Shown here one piece after another: positions 1 to 8,958 of a stretch of 64,000 nucleotides of DNA. The notes below the pieces were generated by a model. It searched no databases and was not told where the DNA came from. It saw only the letters and a program-made list of their open reading frames with translations. The stretch's first letter is position 1, and every line of letters begins with the position of its first letter. Origin of the DNA: GCA-2748055 sp964500835 (GTDB lineage: Bacteria > Bacteroidota > Bacteroidia > Bacteroidales > GCA-2748055); contig CAZCQL010000006.1 of NCBI GenBank assembly GCA_964500835.1, forward strand, positions 1 through 64,000, in the 5' to 3' direction. A program made the translations under genes and the position numbers.

Positions 1-6
1 GTATGA

Positions 7-525
7 TCAGGCCAAATACACTTTGCGTATCTGTTTTTTACCCAAGTGAATCCTGCTTTTAACAGTTCCGATAGGAATATTCATGCTTTCGGAAATCTCT
101 TTGTAGGAATAGCCCATTAAAAACATGTGAATAGGCTCCTCGTATACAGCAGGTAACAACTTTATAAAATCATGAAGTTCTCTCTTAATTAACTGTTCGT
201 CAGGGTACTCTTCATTAGAATTTCCGGATTGGGTAGAATATTCATTCAACTCATTTGTATCATGAACCACCTGCCTGTAGTGGCTGCTTCTCAAATAATT
301 GATATAGGTATTTTTAAGAATTGTATATAGCCAGGCCCTGAAATGTTCATTGCTGTGCAGCTTTCTCCTGTTTTTCAAAGCTTTGTAACTGGTTTCCTGC
401 ACCAGATCCAGGGCATCTTCCCGGTCCTCCGTAAGCTGTAGAGCATAATAGAATAACTGCTCCTGCATAGTGACCAGATTACCTGCAAAATGGTCGGATT
501 TTCCGTTGTATTTCCAGGTTTCCAT
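7..525 (-). CDS. RNA polymerase sigma factor, ECF type (sigma-70 family)
   Basis: A 172-residue protein with the two-domain layout of an extracytoplasmic-function sigma factor. Region 2 lies at about residues 22-85, with the LVQET segment followed by the WLYTILKN stretch that binds the -10 element. Region 4 lies at about 115-170, with a helix-turn-helix around YKEISESMNIPIGTVKSRI. It would direct core RNA polymerase to a special promoter set. No anti-sigma gene is visible upstream; one could lie beyond the left edge, on the downstream side. The ATG at 525 is used, although an internal Met at residue 20 is possible. Family assignment is firm, the regulon unknown. Confidence 0.93.
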   Translation of the reverse strand: METWKYNGKSDHFAGNLVTMQEQLFYYALQLTEDREDALDLVQETSYKALKNRRKLHSNEHFRAWLYTILKNTYINYLRSSHYRQVVHDTNELNEYSTQSGNSNEEYPDEQLIKRELHDFIKLLPAVYEEPIHMFLMGYSYKEISESMNIPIGTVKSRIHLGKKQIRKVYLA

Positions 526-698
526 TATCCGATGTGCATATTTTGAAGTAAATTACTAAATTATGTAATACAGTTCAATAGGTTGAGAAAATAGATATCC
601 ACCTTAAAGAATCCGCTATTTCTTTGATAAATAGGAATAGTTTTTACAATTTTAGCATTCGGATCTCTCAGTATAAGTACTCGTAAAATCTTAATGGA

Positions 699-1427
699 AT
701 GACGCAAAAGTCCCTCGCAAAAATTATGGGTATCACTTTGATCATAATGCCCTGTAATCCAGGTATTTCACAAGATTACCAAACCCGGGATAAGAAAGAC
801 CAGGGCTATGAATCATTGTTTGATGGCAAAAGCACCGAAGGCTGGCGCGGTTATCAAATGGACCATGTTCCTGGAAAATGGGTCGTTGAGGAAGGCACTC
901 TCCATTTTAATCCGCGTGGCAAAGGAGATGGAGGCACCCTCATCTATGATAAAATCTTTGCCAATTTTCACCTGAAACTGGAATGGAAGATCTCCAGAAA
1001 AGGTAACTCGGGAATTTTTTACCTGGGGTCGGAGAATGAAGCCTATCACGAAATCTATGAATCTTGTCCGGAAATGCAGGTACTTGACAATGAGAGGCAT
1101 CCGGATGCCAAGAAAGGAAGGGACGGAAACAGAAAGGCTGGTTCTCTGTATGACCTGATTCCTGCTGATCCGCAATATTGTAAAGCAGTCGGGGAGTGGA
1201 ATCTGGTTGAGGTAATCCATAAGGATGGCCATGTAATTCATAAAATGAATGGAGAGACGGTGGTGGAATATCAGGTAGGGACCCCTGAATGGAAAGAGCT
1301 GGTGGCCATTTCCAAATTCCCTCCCTATAACCCAAACTGGGCTGATTTAAATAAGGAAGGATACATTGGCCTGCAAGACCATGGTGATAAAGTATGGTTC
1401 AGAAATATCCAAATCAAAGAACTATAA
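699..1427 (+). CDS. DUF1080 (3-keto-disaccharide hydrolase) family protein, exported
   Basis: 242 residues: a signal peptide (about 1-24, hydrophobic stretch then a Cys/Gly-rich end), then one DUF1080 concanavalin-like beta-sandwich domain (about 38-241) starting at the hallmark SLFDGKSTEGWRG and ending in GYIGLQDHGDKVWFRNIQIK. The family is annotated as 3-keto-disaccharide hydrolase and acts on oxidised (3-keto) sugars outside the cytoplasm. The gene for an exported sugar isomerase-like protein follows after 23 bases on the same strand, so the two are probably co-transcribed, and a Gfo/Idh/MocA oxidoreductase lies nearby. Substrate is not visible from sequence. Family call firm; the activity is inferred from the family. 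Confidence 0.9.
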   Translation: MTQKSLAKIMGITLIIMPCNPGISQDYQTRDKKDQGYESLFDGKSTEGWRGYQMDHVPGKWVVEEGTLHFNPRGKGDGGTLIYDKIFANFHLKLEWKISRKGNSGIFYLGSENEAYHEIYESCPEMQVLDNERHPDAKKGRDGNRKAGSLYDLIPADPQYCKAVGEWNLVEVIHKDGHVIHKMNGETVVEYQVGTPEWKELVAISKFPPYNPNWADLNKEGYIGLQDHGDKVWFRNIQIKEL

Positions 1428-1450
1428 CCCCTAACCAATAACACTATACC

Positions 1451-2395
1451 ATGCAAACAAGAAGAACATTTATGAAGAGTGCTGCTCTGGCTACTGCTGC
1501 CATTTCCAGTGGTCAAATGGCATTTCCTAACGGAAAACCAGCTGATTTACAGGCTTCTGCAAAAGATGATGAAGACGATCTGTTTTTTAAGATTTCCTTA
1601 GCCGAATGGTCGTTAAATAAGAAAATACGTGGCGGAGATCTGGATAACCTTGATTTCCCTGCATATGCCAAAGATAACTTTGATATCCATACAGTGGAAT
1701 ATGTGGATCAATTCTTCCCATCGGCTGATAAAGCCTATATCAAGGAGCTACTGAAGCGAACAGAGGACATCGGAGTAAAGAATGGACTTATAATGATTGA
1801 TACTGCCGGGAGTTTGGGCGTCCTGGATGAAGAAAAGAGAAAGCAGGCAGTGGAAAAACATTACCAGTGGGTGGAAGCAGCTGAAATCCTTGGTTGTCAT
1901 GCCATAAGGGTGAATGCCCGTGGCACAGGATCTGCATTGGATGTGGCTCATGCTTCCACAAAAAGTCTTATCACATTATGTCAGTTTGCAGCTGATTATG
2001 GAATAAGTGTGATCGTAGAGAATCATGGAGGTTTTTCTTCCAGAGCAAGCTGGCTTGTTTCCGTGATCCGCAATACCGGAATGGTCAATTGTGGCGTCCT
2101 CCCGGATTTTGGGAACTTTTTTGTTGGACGTGGGGCTAAAGGGGAAAAATACGACCTCTATTTAGGTGTTCAGGAGTTGATGCCCCTGGCCAGAGGTGTA
2201 AGTGCAAAATCCCACGAATTTGACGAGGAGGGGAATGAAACTGCCAAAGATTATTATAAGCTATTAAAAATTGTGAAGGATTCCGGATTCCGGGGATATA
2301 TCGGGATTGAATATGAAGGCAGGACATTGAGCCCGGATGAGGGTATCGTGGCAACTAAGAAACTATTGATCAAGGCAGGCAAGACTCTGGTTTAA
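1451..2395 (+). CDS. sugar phosphate isomerase/epimerase (xylose isomerase-like TIM barrel), Tat-exported
   Basis: 314 residues. The N-terminus carries a twin-arginine signal (TRRTFMKSAALATAA, residues 3-17), so it should be exported folded to the periplasm. The rest is an AP endonuclease 2/xylose isomerase-type TIM barrel; candidate metal-binding acidic and histidine residues sit in ISVIVENHGG (about 189), VLPDFGNF, AKSHEFD and IGIEYEG near the C-terminus. Members work as isomerases, epimerases or lyases on free or keto sugars. It follows the DUF1080 gene closely and its stop overlaps the convergent dehydrogenase stop by four bases. Exact reaction unknown; a role in 3-keto-glycoside processing is inferred from neighbours. 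Confidence 0.9.
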   Translation: MQTRRTFMKSAALATAAISSGQMAFPNGKPADLQASAKDDEDDLFFKISLAEWSLNKKIRGGDLDNLDFPAYAKDNFDIHTVEYVDQFFPSADKAYIKELLKRTEDIGVKNGLIMIDTAGSLGVLDEEKRKQAVEKHYQWVEAAEILGCHAIRVNARGTGSALDVAHASTKSLITLCQFAADYGISVIVENHGGFSSRASWLVSVIRNTGMVNCGVLPDFGNFFVGRGAKGEKYDLYLGVQELMPLARGVSAKSHEFDEEGNETAKDYYKLLKIVKDSGFRGYIGIEYEGRTLSPDEGIVATKKLLIKAGKTLV

Positions 2396-3339
2396 ACCTG
2401 CTTGCTCTTCTGATATACTTCAATATTTCTGGCAATTTTTTCAACCAGGAGTTCTCGGGACTCTTTGGAGGCCCACGCCATATGCGGAGTAATGAGTATT
2501 TTCTCCTTATCAAATAATTTCAGCATAGGGTTGTCGGCGTTTATGGGCTCTTGCTCCATTACATCGATACCTGCTGCTCCGATCAGATTTTCGTTCAAAG
2601 CCCTGGCAAGATCTTTTTCATTGATAATGCCACCCCGGCCAAGATTTAGCAAGATAGCGCAGGGTCTCATTAATTTAAATTTTTCATAGGTGATCAGGTC
2701 CCGTGTATTGTTGTTAAGAGGCGCATGGATGGAAACAACATCTGAACTTTTCAGAAGGTCATCCAGTTCAAATCGCTTGTAGTTTATGTGATTGTTGCGC
2801 CCGGTAGTGGAATAAAAAACCACTTCCATGCCAAATGACTCTGCAATCCGGGCCACTTGCCGGCCAATAGTACCGAGCCCTATAATTCCCATCCGCTTTC
2901 CTTTAAGCTCCCAGAATGGTTCATTGTGATGCGTAAATGAACCGCTTCTGGAATATGCTCCACTTTTCACATAACTATCGTAGTAGTATGGTTTGTTAAT
3001 TAAATAGAGGAGCATGGTGAAGGTAAGCTGAGCTACTGAATCAGTGGAATAGCCTGTCACATTCTTCACCTCTATGCCATTATTCTGGGCGAAGGTAAGG
3101 TCTATATTGTTCATGCCTGTTGCAGCCACACAGACCAGCTTCAGCTCCGGAAGCTGTTTCATCACGGACTCGGTCAATTTCACCTTATTTATGATAACCA
3201 CCTCTTTCTTTACGCATCGCTCCAACACCTGCTCTGGTTCTGTATTATCGTAGGATTCAAGTGCGCCGAGTTTGGAAAGAAGCTTCATATTGTCAACCTT
3301 CCCAATGGTATCTGTATCTAAAAAAACTATGTTTGTCAT
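2392..3339 (-). CDS. D-2-hydroxyacid dehydrogenase, NAD-dependent
   Basis: 315 residues, the normal size for the D-isomer-specific 2-hydroxyacid dehydrogenases. The NAD-binding Rossmann motif GIIGLGTIGRQVA lies at about residue 150. The catalytic triad region is present: Arg in NLGRGGIINEKDL, Glu in DVMEQEP and His in LITPHMAWAS. The cytosolic enzyme reduces a 2-keto acid (such as glycerate/hydroxypyruvate or lactate/pyruvate types) with NADH or runs in reverse. It is convergent with the sugar isomerase gene (four-base overlap of stops) and has no close partner on its own strand. The exact substrate cannot be read from sequence. Confidence 0.93.
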   Translation of the reverse strand: MTNIVFLDTDTIGKVDNMKLLSKLGALESYDNTEPEQVLERCVKKEVVIINKVKLTESVMKQLPELKLVCVAATGMNNIDLTFAQNNGIEVKNVTGYSTDSVAQLTFTMLLYLINKPYYYDSYVKSGAYSRSGSFTHHNEPFWELKGKRMGIIGLGTIGRQVARIAESFGMEVVFYSTTGRNNHINYKRFELDDLLKSSDVVSIHAPLNNNTRDLITYEKFKLMRPCAILLNLGRGGIINEKDLARALNENLIGAAGIDVMEQEPINADNPMLKLFDKEKILITPHMAWASKESRELLVEKIARNIEVYQKSKQV

Positions 3340-3469
3340 CCCTAAAATCTATGGTGAGTAAACACCTGTATATTGATTTGGTTCAATATCAGGTTGCCTT
3401 AGGGAACAGGATGGTTAAGGTTTGTTAAATGCTGATTAAGTCCGGAAATATTTGGATACTTTTAATTCC

Positions 3470-4246
3470 ATGTTGGTCCGGACTGTATACTCTGCATGTG
3501 TGATGCTGATCCTTACACAGCTCCAACTTCAGGCACAGGCCAATGATTCTGTGTTTACCCTTACCTGCATTGTATATGATCAAAGTTTCTTTCCAGTGCC
3601 TTCTTCACATGTGATCAATCTTAATTCTCATCAGGGTGAAGTGACAGATAGCCTTGGGATATTTCACATGCCTGTAAAAATTAACGACACATTGCTGATC
3701 CGCAATATGGTGTACCGGGATACCCTGGTTATGGTAAGTTCCTTTTTCGAAGGTAAATATATTGTACTTAAAAGGAAGTATTATGCACTGCAGGAGGCCA
3801 GGATTTTCGAGTGGGGATCTTCCTACCTTGATTTCAGAAGTGCAATCATAGAAATGCCTAATAGACAAACCCTTGGAGGATCCATGGGACTGCCCAGGAA
3901 AGATCCGGATTATATTCCGTATGACATGAATGAGGAAATTCTGAAAAGTGCCGGCTTTCTGCTCACATCACCAGTTTCCTATTTTTATCATAATTTCAGC
4001 AAGCACGCTCGCTCCGCCCGCAAAGTTTACTGGTTGAAAAAGAATAAAGATAAACAACACGCATTCGACGAGATTGTCGGGATTGATAATATATCCTCTA
4101 TTACAGGCCTTGAGGGGGAGGATGTGCTGTCATTCCTGGTGTTTCTTTATGAACGAATGGGTTGCGATTTTACATGTGACGAATTGCAGATCTACACTGA
4201 AATTCACGGCCTGTGGGATGTATATCAAAAAATAAATGACATATGA
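3470..4246 (+). CDS. exported protein with carboxypeptidase-regulatory-like domain
   Basis: About 258 residues when started at the ATG at 3470; the frame is also open from a TTG at 3452, but the 3470 start gives a clean signal peptide (hydrophobic core followed by LQAQA). Residues about 28-110 resemble the beta-sandwich carboxypeptidase-like regulatory domain common in Bacteroidota envelope proteins (CIVYDQSFFPVPSSHVI ... VTDSLGIFHM). The C-terminal half is helical and mixed, with no family I recognise. It is a lone gene, converging on the oxidoreductase gene with a six-base gap. Probably periplasmic or outer-membrane associated; function unknown. Confidence 0.75.
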   Translation: MLVRTVYSACVMLILTQLQLQAQANDSVFTLTCIVYDQSFFPVPSSHVINLNSHQGEVTDSLGIFHMPVKINDTLLIRNMVYRDTLVMVSSFFEGKYIVLKRKYYALQEARIFEWGSSYLDFRSAIIEMPNRQTLGGSMGLPRKDPDYIPYDMNEEILKSAGFLLTSPVSYFYHNFSKHARSARKVYWLKKNKDKQHAFDEIVGIDNISSITGLEGEDVLSFLVFLYERMGCDFTCDELQIYTEIHGLWDVYQKINDI

Positions 4247-4252
4247 CAAGTT

Positions 4253-5842
4253 CTACACTACCTGTTGTTTGTCCCTATCCCAGAAAACCATGCGGCTTTC
4301 TTTGTAAGCTTTTGTTGCCATGGCAGACGCAATTCCCTCATCGAATGCCTGATCGATGTGACAGCTGGGTTGTGTGCCTTCCCTGATGGCATTGATCCAT
4401 TCGGCAATATGCAAATGTGTTGTATCAACCCTTCGACCACCACGGTAAGTATACAGAAGCCCTCTGCTCGCAAAATACTGCTCGGTGGCAGTTGCTACCG
4501 TATCCACATTCTTGCGACCGGGGATGTAAGTATAGATGGGCAGACTGGGATCAATTAAGCCGTTCTGAATCTTCTCCTTGTATCTGGTACTCTCTCTGCA
4601 GGCATAGACTTGTAGGCTATTGCCAAACTCCATGGAACCATCATGGCCCATAATTATTTTTCCACGATCCTTGTTATTTGCAAGAGAGGCGCTATACATA
4701 AGTGTGAAATCCAGGTGAGGGTATTCAAATACTGCATTCCAGACATCAGGAACCTCCCTGACTTCATTTACATAGTGTTCTTTCTCTTTATAAAAATAGA
4801 CTCCCCCTGTGGAAACAGCTGATTCCGGTATTCCCATTCCAAGAATTTGATTTATGGCATCAAATTCGTGGGTGAGCAGGTCGCCTGATAATCCGGTACC
4901 ATAATCCCACCAGCATCTCCAACGAAATAACCTCTCCGGACTCCAAGGATGTTTCACTTCACAGGGTTCTTCAAACTGGGTCCAGTCCACCGTCCTTTCA
5001 TTGGCATCAGGATGAATATCATAGACCCATGCCCCGTTTGGGGAGTTGCGGTTTGTGCATACCTCTATCAGGTTAATTTTACCCAGAAGATTTTTATCAA
5101 CTGCCTCTTTTGCTTTAATATAACTTTCTGTCTGGCGGCCCTGGTGTCCCAGTTGGAAAACAATGCCACTCTCTTTGACGGCATCCCTTACAGCATAGAC
5201 TTCGTCCAGAGTTCGGGTGAGCCCTTTCTCACAGTATACATGTTTTCCAGCCTTGGAAGCATCCATCGTTATTCGTGAATGCCAATGATCCGGAGCCGCA
5301 ATAATTACCGCATCGATCTCATCTGAGGCCAACATTTCTTTATAGGTTGAAAATCGTTTTGCAGGCGCACCCATTGATCCTCCAATTCCTTCCCTTCCCA
5401 CATTGGCCGCAGCAGCCATTGCACGTTCAGCGTGCACATCAAACAGGTCACATACACCGGTAATCCTGATATTCAGGTCCTCTTGCTCCAGAAAGTCTTC
5501 ATACCTCTTATTCTGCGAATCAATTGCTGCGGCATCCTTCCATTCCTGAATTCTGTGAGGGGTCACAAAGCCGGCTGCCTGCATAAGCTGGGTACCCCTG
5601 ATGCCAAAACCAATAAGTCCCAACCTGATAGTTTGCCCATCATGTTGAAATGGGGTGTATTCTATACTGCCATGGCTCATATTGAGCTCTTTGGCCAATT
5701 TGTGACTACGCAAATGGTCCTGCCTTCTTTTCCTCCACGTACCATACGCTAAGGCCCCCAGTACGGGTACGGTTACCAGGCCTTTTAATACTTCCCTTCG
5801 GTTCATTTTGTTCCCACTTCTGTTTTTTTCTTTTTCTGACAT
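4253..5842 (-). CDS. Gfo/Idh/MocA family oxidoreductase, exported
   Basis: 529 residues, longer than the usual 350-450. The N-terminus has a Tat-type signal (NRREVLKGLVTVPVLGALAYG, with the paired arginines at about 14-16). A Rossmann domain follows, with IRLGLIGFGIRGTQLM at about 66-80, AAPDHWHSRI at about 182 and the family-typical EKGLTRTLDE, where EKP is usual. The C-terminal half is the Gfo/Idh/MocA alpha/beta domain. Such exported members use tightly bound NAD(P) to oxidise or reduce sugars and glycosides, often at C3. It precedes the DoxX gene's stop by 11 bases (DoxX gene upstream, same strand), suggesting an operon. Substrate unknown. Confidence 0.92.
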   Translation of the reverse strand: MSEKEKNRSGNKMNRREVLKGLVTVPVLGALAYGTWRKRRQDHLRSHKLAKELNMSHGSIEYTPFQHDGQTIRLGLIGFGIRGTQLMQAAGFVTPHRIQEWKDAAAIDSQNKRYEDFLEQEDLNIRITGVCDLFDVHAERAMAAAANVGREGIGGSMGAPAKRFSTYKEMLASDEIDAVIIAAPDHWHSRITMDASKAGKHVYCEKGLTRTLDEVYAVRDAVKESGIVFQLGHQGRQTESYIKAKEAVDKNLLGKINLIEVCTNRNSPNGAWVYDIHPDANERTVDWTQFEEPCEVKHPWSPERLFRWRCWWDYGTGLSGDLLTHEFDAINQILGMGIPESAVSTGGVYFYKEKEHYVNEVREVPDVWNAVFEYPHLDFTLMYSASLANNKDRGKIIMGHDGSMEFGNSLQVYACRESTRYKEKIQNGLIDPSLPIYTYIPGRKNVDTVATATEQYFASRGLLYTYRGGRRVDTTHLHIAEWINAIREGTQPSCHIDQAFDEGIASAMATKAYKESRMVFWDRDKQQVV

Positions 5843-5853
5843 ATCAATTTCAC

Positions 5854-6330
5854 CTATTTCTTTTTAAACAAATATCGGTCTAATCCAACTACATTCCATG
5901 TGGGAAATAAAATAATGACCCAAAGTGTGAGTAGTTCGATAAGGTTTTTATTGACCCAAAGATAGCTTCCTTCACTTGGTAAAGCATATGAAACCCCTAT
6001 GATTGCTGGATGTGAAAGGTAATAGAAGGCTAATAAAACTATCCCGGAGATGGCTGCCAATCGGGAGAACAGGCCTACAACCAAACCGGTCCCAATTAGA
6101 ATGAGTCCCCAGACATTCAGAAAATCAATCACATTCAGTACAGCTGCATTTCCAGCAATAGAATGGAACAAACCTTCAAACAATCCTTTTGAGTCCATCA
6201 GGTAGCCCAGAGAGGACCATTCCGGAGTTAACAGTTTAGAAATTCCTTCATAAAGCAGATGCCATCCAATAGCAACCCGAAGGATTACAAGAGACCAAAG
6301 TTGCCATGTTGAGTAGTTTGAGTTTTTCAT
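5854..6330 (-). CDS. DoxX family membrane protein
   Basis: 158 residues with four hydrophobic segments (about 10-28, 65-85, 88-108 and 132-150), the usual DoxX/DoxD-like topology. The N-terminal LVILRVAIGWHLLYEGISKL is characteristic of the family. DoxX proteins are integral membrane proteins linked to respiratory or thiol redox functions, but most are uncharacterised. It is the first gene of a likely two-gene unit with the exported Gfo/Idh/MocA oxidoreductase 11 bases downstream, which hints that it passes electrons from, or anchors, that enzyme (inference). Confidence 0.88.
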   Translation of the reverse strand: MKNSNYSTWQLWSLVILRVAIGWHLLYEGISKLLTPEWSSLGYLMDSKGLFEGLFHSIAGNAAVLNVIDFLNVWGLILIGTGLVVGLFSRLAAISGIVLLAFYYLSHPAIIGVSYALPSEGSYLWVNKNLIELLTLWVIILFPTWNVVGLDRYLFKKK

Positions 6331-6572
6331 GATTCGGAATTGCTATTTTGAGTTATTCTTCTAAAAAGTGCCAATTTAAACATTCTATTTAAAATAACGG
6401 TTCTCCGCATTGTCATTCAGGTTTACTTTTAAACTTTTTTGCAATCTTTACACAGTTTTCCTACATATTTCTTGCATAAACAATGTGAATCATATTTTCT
6501 GTATTTGAGACCGATACTGAGTAACTTGTTCCATTCTATTGTTCACAGATTGACTCACCTGACACATGCTGA

Positions 6573-8003
6573 TTATTCCTTATCGGAGACGCCTATAAGG
6601 TGCCCGGTCGTTCTGAAAATAATCATTCCATCGCTAATAGAAGGAGTGGCCAGAGAAATTTCTCCAAGGGGCAAAGAATTTACCAACCGGTAAGAGGGCC
6701 CGGCCTCAATGACAAATACGACCCCTCCCTCACTCACGCAATAGATCATGCCGTCAGCAGCTACAGGGGAAGCAACAAAGCTATCGGTGTCAATGGTCTC
6801 CCTGTACATTTTCTCTCCGGAGTCTGCATTATAGCAAGTCAGATTGCCATTCCATCTGAGGTTATAGAGCAGGTTATCGTAAATCAAAAGTGTCTGCATG
6901 TACGAACCTCCCCGATCCACAAACCATGAAACTGCATCATCCGGCCTATCTTTTTCCGGATAACTAATTTCCCCGGTAGCCCACGTTTTTAAGGCAATAA
7001 TTGGATTTTGCCTGCCGTGAGCGCTATTAAAGAATAGCAGATCATTGTGAAGAACCGGTGTCGGTATCGGCACATCCCCGCCTCCAGACATTTTCCATAC
7101 CTGTTCTCCGGTTTCGAAATCATATCCTCCCCTGTGCTTGTATCCGTTAACTGCCACCCGGGCTACACCGTCGTGGTAATAAATTGCAGGCGTTGACCAA
7201 CCGGGCCAATCATTTCTATCCTGCTTCCAAATTATTTTGCCGGTCGCCACATCAAGTGCGGCCAGGAACGAATTTTCCTTCACATCGGCTTGGATAATAA
7301 CGCGATCCTGATGGATGATGGGTGAGCTTGCAAACTCCCACTCTGCCCAGTCAGCATCATGTGCAGAAGACATCAGCAGGCCAAAGTCTCTGCTCCAGAG
7401 AAGAATCCCATCGTAATCATAACAGTAGACACCTTCTGATCCAAAAAATGCTACCACATGTTTCCCATCGGTGGCTATGGTTGGATTGGCGTGGGATGAT
7501 TTCGGATGTCTCTTAACCTCAGGGATTCCAGATAGTGCTGTTCGCTCCCAGAGAATCTTCCCATCCCGCTTCTCGATAGCAATTACTTTCCAATGAAGCT
7601 CCGATTCATCATCTACAGGCTCCCCTTCGCCGTACATGCCTGTTTTTATACCGCTTTCACCCGGTTCACCTACTGCGGTGGTGATAAAAATATGGTTATT
7701 CCAAACAACCGGACTTGATAAGCCCAGACCGGGGATAGGAATAATCCAGCGGATATTTTTCAAGGTCTCTACATCCCAGAAGTCAGGCAAGTTGGCATCG
7801 TCAAGGTACCCGCGTGCAGCAACCCCCCTGAACGAGGGCCATTGCCTGGCGCTCTTCAGGTTCTTAAAAAACTGGATTTCAGCCTGTGGATCGTTCGCCG
7901 GATTATGATCCTGATTAGGCTGTGCATTGCATCCAAATTGGCAAAATATGCCAATAGCTAAGATATATAAGTATGGTACCTTCATTGTAATTATAGTCTT
8001 CAT
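6573..8003 (-). CDS. PQQ-binding-like beta-propeller repeat protein, exported (probable lipoprotein)
   Basis: 476 residues. An N-terminal signal ends in FCQFGCNAQ, so Cys25 may be lipidated (the lipobox is weak). The remainder contains repeated blades of the form ...GKILWER, GKIIWKQ, GEQVWKM typical of eight-bladed quinoprotein-type propellers, beginning with WPSFRGVAARGY at about residue 55. Proteins of this type in Bacteroidota may bind PQQ-like cofactors or serve as scaffolds such as BamB; catalytic residues of true quinoprotein alcohol dehydrogenases are not obvious. It lies upstream of and on the same strand as the DoxX-oxidoreductase pair but is separated from it by about 240 bases. Confidence 0.88.
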   Translation of the reverse strand: MKTIITMKVPYLYILAIGIFCQFGCNAQPNQDHNPANDPQAEIQFFKNLKSARQWPSFRGVAARGYLDDANLPDFWDVETLKNIRWIIPIPGLGLSSPVVWNNHIFITTAVGEPGESGIKTGMYGEGEPVDDESELHWKVIAIEKRDGKILWERTALSGIPEVKRHPKSSHANPTIATDGKHVVAFFGSEGVYCYDYDGILLWSRDFGLLMSSAHDADWAEWEFASSPIIHQDRVIIQADVKENSFLAALDVATGKIIWKQDRNDWPGWSTPAIYYHDGVARVAVNGYKHRGGYDFETGEQVWKMSGGGDVPIPTPVLHNDLLFFNSAHGRQNPIIALKTWATGEISYPEKDRPDDAVSWFVDRGGSYMQTLLIYDNLLYNLRWNGNLTCYNADSGEKMYRETIDTDSFVASPVAADGMIYCVSEGGVVFVIEAGPSYRLVNSLPLGEISLATPSISDGMIIFRTTGHLIGVSDKE

Positions 8004-8187
8004 GCCTATTTATAAAGCGGAAACTGTGATTAATTTGCCAGCGGTACACAGAACCAGCATGCAAGGCTCCCATTCCATCTCAAACGATACAGGAGGCTAT
8101 CACACTTAAGCACGGGCCCTTTATTGTGGCAGGGATTTGTTAATTTATATTTTTGCACCTATATAATAATAAGTATTATTTTTGAAA

Positions 8188-8874
8188 ATGCTTCTTAAAT
8201 TCATTCAGCCTTCCATCGAAATATTTAATTTGCGGATTGATGAGCCCATCACCTCGGTAACGGATATACTGATGGCAACAATCTGTTTTTATGCCTATTT
8301 TAAAATCAAGCATACCGAATCTTCAGGCAGGATCAAATGGTTTTTTACTTATTATTTTCTCATCCTTGGCTTGGGTACATTGTTTGGCGGGTTACTTGGA
8401 CATGCATTTCTTTACCGGTTATCTCCTTCCTGGAAACTTGTATCCTGGGTATTCATTATGATTTCTGTGGCATTACTGGCTCATGCATTACTTGAATTGT
8501 CAAAACCACTCATAAAACCCATTATCTCAAAGCTGATTGTGCGTCTTAATTTTCTAATCCTGATAATTGCACTGTTCTTTACTTTGTGGACACTGGCATT
8601 TGCAGCTGTAAAATACTATACCATTTTTGGAATGGTAGCAATTGTTGCTTCGACCAGCTACTTTATTTTCCATAAGACCAGAAGCAGGGGAGTGGTGAAG
8701 TTATTATTCGCAGTTGGACTAGGTATGATATCAGCTTTAGTATTTAGTTATGGCTGGGGAGTGAGCCCGTGGCTCAATCACAACGACATAAGCCATTTGA
8801 TTCTAAGTTACAGCACGGTGGTTATTTATAAAGGAACCGCACTTATCCTGGATTCCTCCGGAACCCTCTTATAG
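8188..8874 (+). CDS. polytopic membrane protein of unknown function
   Basis: 228 residues from the ATG at 8188 (a TTG two codons upstream is also open). About seven hydrophobic segments span nearly the whole chain. Conserved-looking polar residues within or beside membrane segments include the His of GGLLGHAFLY (about 78) and WLNHNDISHLIL near residue 200; this pattern of buried histidines recalls membrane hydrolases of the ceramidase-like (CREST) superfamily, but this is only an impression. It is a single gene, convergent with the pabC side. I do not recognise the family with confidence. Confidence 0.7.
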   Translation: MLLKFIQPSIEIFNLRIDEPITSVTDILMATICFYAYFKIKHTESSGRIKWFFTYYFLILGLGTLFGGLLGHAFLYRLSPSWKLVSWVFIMISVALLAHALLELSKPLIKPIISKLIVRLNFLILIIALFFTLWTLAFAAVKYYTIFGMVAIVASTSYFIFHKTRSRGVVKLLFAVGLGMISALVFSYGWGVSPWLNHNDISHLILSYSTVVIYKGTALILDSSGTLL

Positions 8875-8875
8875 G

Positions 8876-8957
8876 AGTTTCTGAATCAATTGCCATCAAA
8901 TCTTCTTTTATCCAGGTCAGCTGGGTTTCATCTACTTTTCCCAAATAATTACCCGGT
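8876..8957 (-). pseudogene. possible remnant of a calcineurin-like phosphoesterase gene
   Basis: Reading the minus strand between the end of pabC and the end of the membrane-protein gene gives an open stretch with no start whose translation (NYLGKVDETQLTWIKEDL, then MAIDSETPI) closely resembles the segment of secreted calcineurin-like phosphoesterases that precedes their metal-binding MHIP motif. The similarity stops just before that motif, where the frame runs into the opposite-strand membrane-protein gene and soon hits a stop. Only about 27 codons look meaningful. If real, it is the scar of a deletion that removed the rest of the gene; chance similarity in an 80-base gap is the alternative. 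Confidence 0.4.
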
Positions 8958-8958
8958 A

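Noticed and set aside
813..1335. Long antisense frames inside the DUF1080 gene
   Set aside because: They mirror the real gene, have no recognisable domains and no promoter; the sense frame matches a known family.
6439..6693. 84-codon plus-strand frame near the end of the propeller gene
   Set aside because: It overlaps the propeller gene's 3' end on the other strand, has no recognisable domain and atypical composition.
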